Of a stretch of DNA of 16,256 nt, positions 6,886 to 15,080 are shown piece after piece; the stretch's first letter is position 1, and each line of letters starts with the position of its first letter. The DNA is from Rhodoferax sp. (GTDB taxonomy: Bacteria > Pseudomonadota > Gammaproteobacteria > Burkholderiales > Burkholderiaceae_C). Position numbers and translations under genes: made by a program. The DNA lies in the NCBI GenBank assembly GCA_030833685.1, contig JAURGS010000030.1, positions 1 to 16,256 on the forward strand, written 5' to 3'. Under the pieces are notes generated by a model. That model was given only the letters and a program-made list of their open reading frames with translations, was not told the origin of the DNA and ran no database searches.

Positions 6886-6935
6886 TCTCTTGGTCTTTGG
6901 CAGGGTCGGCTTTGTCACGGGTTGCAGGTATAGCG

Positions 6936-8177
6936 ATGGCTGGGCGCAAGACCGTGATTGTGGGTGGATCCATGGCCGGCCTGTTTGCCGCCAATATGCT
7001 ACACCGTGCCGGCTGGCAGGTCAGCGTGCTGGAGCGATCAGCATCACCCTTGAGCGGGCGTGGCGCCGGTATCGTCACGCACACGGGCATGCTGCGCCTG
7101 CTTGAAAAAGCCGGTGTGGCCACGAGTGATGGGCTCGGCGTTGCACTCAAGCAGCGCTTGTCGTTTGATCGGCAAGGGCACATCCGGGCCGATATCAAGT
7201 TCTCCCAAATTCTGATGAGTTGGTCGCGTTTGCATGCGCTGTTGCGCTGCGCCCTGCCTGCCAAGTGCTACGCACTTGACCGGTGGGTGCAGCAGGTGAG
7301 TTTTGGCAACAGCAGCAGCGCCGCCGAGGTCGTCTGTTCTGACGGTCAGCGCTACCAGGCCGACCTGTTGATTGCCGCTGACGGCGTGCGCTCGACCTTG
7401 CGCGCAGCCTTACTGCCCGGTGAGCATGCGCAGGTGGCGCCCTACGTGGCTTGGCGCGGGCTGGCCTTGCAATCCGCGCTCAGCCGCCCCGCCCAGCGCA
7501 GGCTGGGTGAGTCTTTTGTGGTGGTCAGCGAACCGGGCGAGGAGATGATCAGCTATCCGGTGCTCGGCGACGATGGGCAGGTCTATGTGAATTTCGTCTG
7601 GTACCGACGGGTCACACCAGCGCAACGACAGGCTTTGTTCACCGATGCGACTGGGGTTTTTCACCCGGATGGCATATCGCCGCGCCTGATCCGCAGTGAG
7701 CATCTGGCCCAAGCGCGCCGTGACGCCAAAGCCTGTTTCCATGCGGAACTTGCCGAGTTGGTCGAGCGAAGCGATGAACTGCTCTTGCAAGTGATTGTGG
7801 ACCAGCGCGCCAGCGTGATGCACCGGGGCCGTATGGCGCTGATTGGAGACGCTGCGTTTGTGGCCCGACCGCATGTGGGCCAAGGCGTGACCAAAGCCGG
7901 TGGCGATGCTTGGGCTTTGTGCCAGTGCGTGGGCGATGGGTCCCTGGACATTCCCGCCGCCTTGAGCCGTTACAGTAGCTTGCGTGTGCCAGTGGGTCGC
8001 TTGGCTGTGCAAAGGGCGCGCGAACTGGGTGCCGTGCTGCTGCCAGCGAGCGCGCGCAGCGCGGCCATGCGGCGCTGGGCCCAGTATTACGCGGACCCCA
8101 GGGCGTTGCTGGCTGACACCGCGGTGGAACTGCCGGGGCTTGCGCACTTGGATGTCGGATTTGGTGGCCTAGCATGA
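6936..8177 (+). CDS. FAD-dependent monooxygenase resembling 2,6-dihydroxypyridine 3-monooxygenase
   Basis: The ATG at 6936 begins MAGRKTVIVGGSMAGL, so the FAD-binding strand starts directly at the N-terminus; the frame stays open upstream but through non-conserved sequence. The 413-aa product is a class A aromatic hydroxylase. FAD motif 1 is VGGSMAGL (9-16), the DG motif AADGVRSTLR (147-156) and the GD motif ALIGDAAFVARPHVGQG (301-317). Segments ERSASPLSGRGAGIV (33-47), YVAWRG (170-175), ISYPVLG (205-211) and VNFVWYRRV (218-226) match, from memory, the Arthrobacter nicotine-pathway enzyme (DHPH) more than salicylate or p-hydroxybenzoate hydroxylases. It would use NAD(P)H and O2 to hydroxylate a (hydroxy)pyridine-like ring. 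It heads an operon with hyuA and hyuB, 39 bases before hyuA. Substrate identity is inference. Confidence 0.85.
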   Translation: MAGRKTVIVGGSMAGLFAANMLHRAGWQVSVLERSASPLSGRGAGIVTHTGMLRLLEKAGVATSDGLGVALKQRLSFDRQGHIRADIKFSQILMSWSRLHALLRCALPAKCYALDRWVQQVSFGNSSSAAEVVCSDGQRYQADLLIAADGVRSTLRAALLPGEHAQVAPYVAWRGLALQSALSRPAQRRLGESFVVVSEPGEEMISYPVLGDDGQVYVNFVWYRRVTPAQRQALFTDATGVFHPDGISPRLIRSEHLAQARRDAKACFHAELAELVERSDELLLQVIVDQRASVMHRGRMALIGDAAFVARPHVGQGVTKAGGDAWALCQCVGDGSLDIPAALSRYSSLRVPVGRLAVQRARELGAVLLPASARSAAMRRWAQYYADPRALLADTAVELPGLAHLDVGFGGLA

Positions 8178-8216
8178 AACAGCGCCCATGAAAGGCGCAC
8201 GAGTCTGGAGACAGGT

Positions 8217-10349
8217 ATGAAAAGCTTTCAAGTGGGTGTGGACATCGGAGGCACTTTCACCGACTGTGTGGTGATCGGCAGTGACGGCAGCATGGTGGCA
8301 GCCAAATCACCCTCGACGCCACCTCATTTCGCCAGCGGCATGATCAATGCGATGACGGTTGCAGCGCAAAGCCTGGGCCTTGGCTTTGACGAATTTTGCC
8401 GGCGCATTCGCGTTTTGACGCATGGCACAACGGTGGGCACCAACGCTTTGATTCAGCGCCGAGGTGCAAGAGTCGGTTTGATCACGACCAAGGGGCATGA
8501 AGATGTTATTCACATCATGCGCGGCTCGCGCGGCATCACCTCGCGAGACCTGAACAAGGTCGTGCATTTTCCGGAGAGTCAAAAGCCCTCACCGATTATT
8601 CCCAAGCGCTACATCAATGGTGTCTCTGAGCGCATGGACTGCAACGGCGAAATTGTGGTTGCGCTCAATGAGGTCGAGGTGAGTGCGGCCATTGAAGACC
8701 TGCTGGCCAAGGGCGTTGAGGCGATCGCGGTATGCCTGCTGTGGTCGTTCAAGGACCCTGTTCATGAAAAGCGTATTGCTGAGATGGTCAAGGCGCGCGC
8801 GCCCGAAGTGTTTGTGACCTGCTCGCATGAAATCGCCCCGAAGTGGGGTGAGTACGAGCGCACCACCGCCACAGCGCTCAATGCCTATATTGGCCCGGTC
8901 ACGTCGCGCTACCTCAGAGAGCTCGATGAGCAGCTCACGCGTGCCGGTTACCGCCAGCCCTTGCAGATCACCCAGTGCGGGGGCGGCTCAATCTCGGTGC
9001 AGCGCGCCATCGAGGCGCCCTTGCTCACACTGGACTCAGGTCCGGTCTCCGGGGTAACGGGCTCACAATTTTTGGGCCAGCGCATTGGCTGTGACAACAT
9101 CATCACCACCGACATGGGTGGGACGTCCTTTGATGTGGGCATTGTTCATGCGGGCGTTCCGGCTTACTCTTTTGTCTCCAATGTGGCGCAATACGAGTAT
9201 TTCATTCCCAAGGTCGATATCCAGGCCATCGGCTCGGGTGGTGGATCGCTGGCGCGGGTCGATGCCCTTACCAAAACCCTGCGTGTCGGACCAGAGTCTG
9301 CCGGCGCCGACCCGGGCCCCGCGTGCTGGGGCAAAGGCAATACCGAACCCACAGTGACCGACGCCGATGTGGTCATGGGCTATATCGATCCGGACAACTT
9401 CCTGGGCGGGCGCATCAAACTGGACAAAGCGGCATCAACCGCAGCGGTGCAGAAAGTGGCGGACATGCTGGGCATGGGCTTGATGGAGACCGCTGCCGGC
9501 ATTGCCAAGATTGCTGAATTCAAAATGGCAGACATCATCCGCAAAACCACGGTGGAGAAGGGTTTTGACCCGCGTGATTTCACGCTGTTTGCCTTTGGCG
9601 GGGCTGGCCCGGTTCATGCTGGCGTGTATGCCCGGGAACTCGGCGTACAAAAAGTCCTGATTCCCTTGAACCGGGTGGCCTCAACCTGGTGCGCATTTGG
9701 CGCCGCCACAGCCGACATTCTGCATATCCATGAGCAGGTCGCCATACAGGCCTCGCCCTTCGACTCCAAGCAAATTAACCGCATTTTCAAGTCGCTTGCG
9801 GATAAGGCGCATGAAGCCATGAATGCCGACGGCGTTACGAAATCACGGCGCCACCTGAGCCTGTCGATTGACATGCGTCACCGCGGACAGATTAACGAAG
9901 TCGAGGTGAATTTGTCAGACCTGCTTGGACATAAAGCACAGATCAGTGCTGGCCTGCTGCCCGAGGTCCTGCAAGCTTTTTACGCGCGCTACGAGGCGAT
10001 TTACGGCAAAGGATCGTCCTATGGGGATGCCCGCTTGGAAATGGTGACGTTTCGGGTGCGTGCCCGTTGCGCAATGCCAGCGCCAACACTGAACAAGGCC
10101 TCGCGCATGCGCCGGCAGGCCTCAGCCGAGGCGCTGACGGGGAAAAGAAAAGTGTATTGGTCAGAGCTGGGCCGAGCCGTGAACACATCGGTGATGGACG
10201 GCGCGCGCTTGCGCGCTGGCAACCGCTTGGACGGACCCGTCATTGTGGAGACCACCGAGACCACCATCGTGGTTCACCCGGGCCAGACCCTGAGCGTAGA
10301 TGCCTGGGGTAATTTTGAAATCCATTTCCGAGAGGCTCAGCATGCGTGA
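8217..10349 (+). CDS. HyuA-type ATPase subunit (hydantoinase A/5-oxoprolinase/acetone carboxylase beta family)
   Basis: The start has GGAG at 8207-8210, six bases upstream. The 710-aa protein carries the actin-like (ASKHA) ATP-binding fold: VDIGGTFTD (8-16, phosphate loop), THGTTVGTNA (68-77), LDSGPVSGV (272-280), TTDMGGTSFDVG (297-308), GSGGGSLARVD (339-349), VGPESAGADPGPAC (357-370) and FGGAGPVHAG (460-469). Family members use ATP to activate a carbonyl or amide oxygen by phosphorylation. The companion HyuB subunit then completes hydrolysis (hydantoins, 5-oxoproline) or carboxylation (acetone, acetophenone). The hyuB start overlaps this gene by eight bases, so the two are co-translated and form a complex. 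The C-terminus (about 520-710) is the less conserved HyuA C-terminal domain. Which reaction occurs depends on the partner, which looks carboxylase-like. Confidence 0.9.
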   Translation: MKSFQVGVDIGGTFTDCVVIGSDGSMVAAKSPSTPPHFASGMINAMTVAAQSLGLGFDEFCRRIRVLTHGTTVGTNALIQRRGARVGLITTKGHEDVIHIMRGSRGITSRDLNKVVHFPESQKPSPIIPKRYINGVSERMDCNGEIVVALNEVEVSAAIEDLLAKGVEAIAVCLLWSFKDPVHEKRIAEMVKARAPEVFVTCSHEIAPKWGEYERTTATALNAYIGPVTSRYLRELDEQLTRAGYRQPLQITQCGGGSISVQRAIEAPLLTLDSGPVSGVTGSQFLGQRIGCDNIITTDMGGTSFDVGIVHAGVPAYSFVSNVAQYEYFIPKVDIQAIGSGGGSLARVDALTKTLRVGPESAGADPGPACWGKGNTEPTVTDADVVMGYIDPDNFLGGRIKLDKAASTAAVQKVADMLGMGLMETAAGIAKIAEFKMADIIRKTTVEKGFDPRDFTLFAFGGAGPVHAGVYARELGVQKVLIPLNRVASTWCAFGAATADILHIHEQVAIQASPFDSKQINRIFKSLADKAHEAMNADGVTKSRRHLSLSIDMRHRGQINEVEVNLSDLLGHKAQISAGLLPEVLQAFYARYEAIYGKGSSYGDARLEMVTFRVRARCAMPAPTLNKASRMRRQASAEALTGKRKVYWSELGRAVNTSVMDGARLRAGNRLDGPVIVETTETTIVVHPGQTLSVDAWGNFEIHFREAQHA

Positions 10350-12645
10350 AACCATCGCCACCATTCGCCTGGACGGTCGCCAAGGCGGCTACGTGCCGCC
10401 CAAAGTGCTCAAGATTGACCCTCGCCTCAAGCTGCACCAGGGCGCGCGCCACAAGCTCGACCCGATCACGTTTGAAGTGATCAGGCACAGCCTGTGGAAC
10501 ATCAACGAGGAGCACGGCGCGACCATCCAGCGCCTGTCAGGGTCTCCCGTGGCGATGTATGCGCTTGATCTGAACCCATCGATCCTGACGGAAAACGGCG
10601 AGTTTGTTTTTTTTGGGCCGTACATGCAGTACATGTCTGGGGTGACCGATACCCAGGTGAAGTGGATTCTGGAAAATCGCTCCGCCAACCCGGGCATCCG
10701 CGATGGTGACATGTTTCTGGCCAACGACCCCTGGGTGGGTGCAGCCCACCAACAGGACGTGATGCTGATTTGCCCGGTCTTTCATGAAGGCAGCCTGTTT
10801 TGCTGGGTCACCAATTGCCTGCACCAGTACGACATCGGCGGCATCACCCCATCAAGCTTTTGCCCATCGGCAGAAAGTGCATTTGAAGAGGGGATTCTGA
10901 TTCCGCCGGTGAAGATTGTTGAGAACGGTGAAATCCGCAAAGACATCGAAGACCTTTACCTGCGTTCCTCTAGGAAGCCCGACGCGGTGGCGCTGGATTT
11001 TCGGGCTCAACTGGCTGGCAACCTGACGGCCAAAGAGCGCATTGAGGCACTGCTCAAACGTTATGGCGGTGACGTGGTTAAAGCCGTCATGCGCAAGATT
11101 TTGGATGATGGCGAGCGTGCTTTTTTGGAAAAAATGGCCCGCCTGCCCGATGGCACCTGGCGCGACCGCACGTATGTAGAGTGCTGTCGCCCAGGCGACA
11201 GAAACGTGCACCGCGTGCAGATCATCTTGCATAAACGGGGTAACACTTTGGTCTTTGAAAACGAGGGCACCGCGGCGCAGGACGGCGCCATGAATGCGAC
11301 CTATTCGGGCTGGCGGGGTTCGATCATGGTGGCGCTTAACCAGCTTTTATGCTGGGATCAATATTTCGCCATCGGCGGGGCTTTGCGGCACGTTGAATTC
11401 AATCCGACCTTGGGCACAATGAACTGCGCGACCTTTCCGGCATCAGTCTCGACCGCGCCGGTACAGGCCATGGAGATTTCGCTTTATCCCGCGTACAACG
11501 TACTGTCGAAGATGATTTACGGCGATGTGCGCATGCGCCAAGACATCATGTGCATCGGCGGCACAAGCCAATGGCCTGCGACGATTTTTCGCGGCACAGA
11601 CCAGTGGGGTGACGCCTTTGGCTACTTATTGGTTGACCCCATAGGCGGTGCGATCGGCGCGTTTGCTGCAGCCGATGGCATTTCAACCGGTGGCCAGTCG
11701 CGTACGCCGATTTGCAAACTGCCCAATATCGAGCACACAGAGCAAACTTTCCCTTTGCTGTTTTTGTACCGCAAGGAGGTGGTTGATAGTGGTGGCGCAG
11801 GGCAGTTCAGGGGCGGCATGTCGGCCGAGTCATGCTTCATCCCGCACGGAACCCACAACATCACCCATGACACCTTGTCTTCGGGCAATGCCATGCCAAC
11901 CTCCAGCGGCATGATGGGGGGCTACCCCGGCTCTGTGAACGTGTTCAAGTTCACCAAAGGCAGTGACATTGAGCAACGGTTTGAACGCGCTGAAATGCCG
12001 GCAGATATTGGGCAGCTGCAGGGCGAGCCGGTCACGCTTGGTCTGCGACAGCAGAACTTTTTGCAGCAAAGACAGGATGTGTACAGCGTGATCTGGACTG
12101 GCGCTGGCGGCTTTGGCGACCCACTGGAGCGTGACCCGAGGGCAGTGCTCGAGGACGTGGTGGACAACCTGGCAGTCTCGCGTGCAGCTGCCAAGTCTAT
12201 TTATGGCGTGGTGATCAAGGGTGATGCGCTCGATCAGCTGGCCACCGATCGCCTGCGTGCCAAGATGCGCCAGACCCGCAAGGCCCAGCGCCACAGCAGC
12301 CAGAAAGACTTCAAGCCTGGCGCGACCCTAGCGACTGCGGTGGTTCGCCAGGTCACAGCAAAGCTGACGGTGCGCAAGGCGCCGCAAGGCGGGCGCATCA
12401 AGCGCTGGTCTTGCGCCGCCTGCAGCACTGACCTGGGGCCGATCAGCGCGAACTACAAGCTCGGTTGCGCGCGCAGTGACGAGCCGATCACCAGTTCCAA
12501 TCCGAATGTGGGCGACTGGAAACGCTACATCGATCAAAAGCCGGTGTTCAGGCAATTCTTCTGCCCGGGCTGCGGCAGTCTGATTGAAAACGAGATCGCC
12601 CGCTGGGACGACCCCTTGCTGGTCGACGTCGAGGTCCGCCTTTAA
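10342..12645 (+). CDS. HyuB-type subunit with fused C-terminal acetone-carboxylase gamma-like zinc domain
   Basis: I place the start at ATG 10342, overlapping hyuA by eight bases; an in-frame ATG at 10300 lies deep inside hyuA. The 767-aa product has the hydantoinase B/oxoprolinase core to about residue 620. In GDMFLANDPWVGAAHQQD and LHQYDIGG, H136, D139 and H161 have the same 3 and 22 residue spacings I recall for the Mn ligands H150, D153 and H175 of acetone carboxylase alpha. The last ~85 residues contain two CxxC pairs, C691/C694 and C741/C744, the second within FFCPGCGSLIENE. This resembles the separate gamma subunit AcxC. Together with HyuA, the alpha, beta and gamma modules of an acetone-carboxylase-type enzyme are encoded in two genes. 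Function may be ATP-dependent carboxylation, or cyclic-amide opening; substrate unknown. Confidence 0.85.
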   Translation: MRETIATIRLDGRQGGYVPPKVLKIDPRLKLHQGARHKLDPITFEVIRHSLWNINEEHGATIQRLSGSPVAMYALDLNPSILTENGEFVFFGPYMQYMSGVTDTQVKWILENRSANPGIRDGDMFLANDPWVGAAHQQDVMLICPVFHEGSLFCWVTNCLHQYDIGGITPSSFCPSAESAFEEGILIPPVKIVENGEIRKDIEDLYLRSSRKPDAVALDFRAQLAGNLTAKERIEALLKRYGGDVVKAVMRKILDDGERAFLEKMARLPDGTWRDRTYVECCRPGDRNVHRVQIILHKRGNTLVFENEGTAAQDGAMNATYSGWRGSIMVALNQLLCWDQYFAIGGALRHVEFNPTLGTMNCATFPASVSTAPVQAMEISLYPAYNVLSKMIYGDVRMRQDIMCIGGTSQWPATIFRGTDQWGDAFGYLLVDPIGGAIGAFAAADGISTGGQSRTPICKLPNIEHTEQTFPLLFLYRKEVVDSGGAGQFRGGMSAESCFIPHGTHNITHDTLSSGNAMPTSSGMMGGYPGSVNVFKFTKGSDIEQRFERAEMPADIGQLQGEPVTLGLRQQNFLQQRQDVYSVIWTGAGGFGDPLERDPRAVLEDVVDNLAVSRAAAKSIYGVVIKGDALDQLATDRLRAKMRQTRKAQRHSSQKDFKPGATLATAVVRQVTAKLTVRKAPQGGRIKRWSCAACSTDLGPISANYKLGCARSDEPITSSNPNVGDWKRYIDQKPVFRQFFCPGCGSLIENEIARWDDPLLVDVEVRL

Positions 12646-12665
12646 GACGCTCTACCCAGCCCCGA

Positions 12666-13253
12666 TCAGCTCAGCGCCCACCAGGCGAACAGACTGATCA
12701 CGACCACAGCGGCAAGCCAAAGCGCCCAGGGACTTTTTCCAACTGGCCCGGCAGGCGCCGCCTGGGCTGCTGTTGGGGCCCGCTGTGCTTCGGACTCCGC
12801 GAGCGCTACATCGGCTGACACCAGCTGGGATTCGAGCCGTTTGAAAAAATCGTCGGCCAATTTGTTGGCCGCGCCGTCAATCAGACGCTGGCCCAGTTGC
12901 GCAATTTTTCCACCCATCTGAGCCTCTACCGTGTAGCTCAGCGTACAACCCTTGGGCTGCGCTGAAAGCACCACATGTGACTGCCCCTTGCCAAACCCAG
13001 CCGTTCCGCCCTGGCCTTCAAACTGCAAGGTGTAGGAGTCGGGTGGGCGCACATCGAGCAGGCTGATCAAGCCCTGAAACTTTGCCGACACTGGGCCGAT
13101 TCGGATGGCCATGCTCACCTTGTATTGATCGGCGCCGTTCGGTTCAATGCTGTCACAGCCTGGGATGCAGGCTTTGAGCACCTCCGGGTTATTGAGCGCG
13201 TGCCAGGCCGCCGCTTGTGAAACTGGTAGTTCTCGCTTACCTTGCATTTGCAT
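12666..13253 (-). CDS. CoxG-type SRPBCC carbon monoxide dehydrogenase subunit G family protein, membrane-anchored
   Basis: The 195-aa protein has an N-terminal SRPBCC (START-like) domain, about 1-147, with the CoxG hallmarks AWHALNNPEVLKACIPGC (16-33), AIRIGPVSAKFQG (49-61), a glycine-rich GQGGTAGFGKG (80-90) and GGKIAQLGQRLIDGAA (114-129). An Ala/Pro-rich linker (about 156-173) leads to one C-terminal hydrophobic helix (176-194), so the domain should be tethered to the inner membrane facing the cytoplasm. AGGAG with seven bases spacing supports the ATG at 13253. CoxG proteins accompany molybdenum hydroxylases and have been proposed to anchor them and shuttle quinone for electron disposal. 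Here the likely partner is the Mo hydroxylase ending at base 53, about 12 kb away. It converges on hyuB with a 20-base gap. Confidence 0.88.
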   Translation of the reverse strand: MQMQGKRELPVSQAAAWHALNNPEVLKACIPGCDSIEPNGADQYKVSMAIRIGPVSAKFQGLISLLDVRPPDSYTLQFEGQGGTAGFGKGQSHVVLSAQPKGCTLSYTVEAQMGGKIAQLGQRLIDGAANKLADDFFKRLESQLVSADVALAESEAQRAPTAAQAAPAGPVGKSPWALWLAAVVVISLFAWWALS

Positions 13254-13351
13254 GTGTTCTCTCCTGTTGGCTTTGGCGCGCCGGGTGCGCAGGTTTGTGG
13301 ATTAGCTTACGACAGCCCAATTTCGATGGCTTGCCGCGATGGTGCCGATGG

Positions 13352-14869
<1,518 letters not shown>

Positions 14870-15080
14870 CGACATCCTTTTTTATCATCAACCGAACCGG
14901 CGGGCCCCTTTCGCTGGGCGAGTGCACGCCAGGCTGCGCCAGGTTGGTAGCGTCCGCACAGCCGCTTTGCCGGCACCACCGGAGCGGCAAATTAGGCAGT
15001 GCCGGCCGTCAGCCTTGGGTATGATAGTCGGCACCGTCGGCGCAGTGCCGGCAAAAAAATTATCTAACAGGAGCTCATGT
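14870..15080. promoter_or_regulatory. Divergent glpK-ugpB control region
   Basis: This 211-base gap holds the glpK ribosome site (14876-14884), a ugpB ribosome site AGGAG (15069-15073) and a -10-like TATGAT at 15020-15025, without a convincing -35 at 16-18 bases. Between them lie several copies of a TGCCGGCA-type palindrome. No small gene is supported here. Confidence 0.55.
14968..15053. repeat. Repeated TGCCGGCA palindromes and GCAGTGCCGGC direct repeat
   Basis: TGCCGGCA, its own reverse complement, occurs at 14968-14975 and 15046-15053. The longer GCAGTGCCGGC occurs at 14996-15006 and 15042-15052. CGGCAC (15029-15034) and GTGCCG (15045-15050) also form an inverted pair around a ten-base loop, just downstream of the -10-like TATGAT. 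They could be operator copies or a 5'-leader hairpin of ugpB. GC-rich sequence raises the chance rate. Confidence 0.5.

Noticed and set aside
8188..8220. A ten-codon frame, MKGARVWRQV, whose TGA overlaps the hyuA ATG
   Set aside because: It has no ribosome site of its own and no attenuator-type hairpin follows; a chance short frame is more likely than a leader peptide.
10300..10341. An earlier in-frame ATG for hyuB
   Set aside because: It would extend hyuB 50 bases into hyuA with non-conserved residues; the ATG at 10342 gives the usual short overlap.
12646..12665. Possible bidirectional terminator between hyuB and the coxG-like gene
   Set aside because: No GC-rich hairpin followed by a T run is visible on either strand.
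14914..14932. Imperfect hairpin CTGGGCG/CGCCAG upstream of glpK
   Set aside because: The stem is interrupted by a bulge and GC-rich sequence gives such pairs often; not enough for a separate call.
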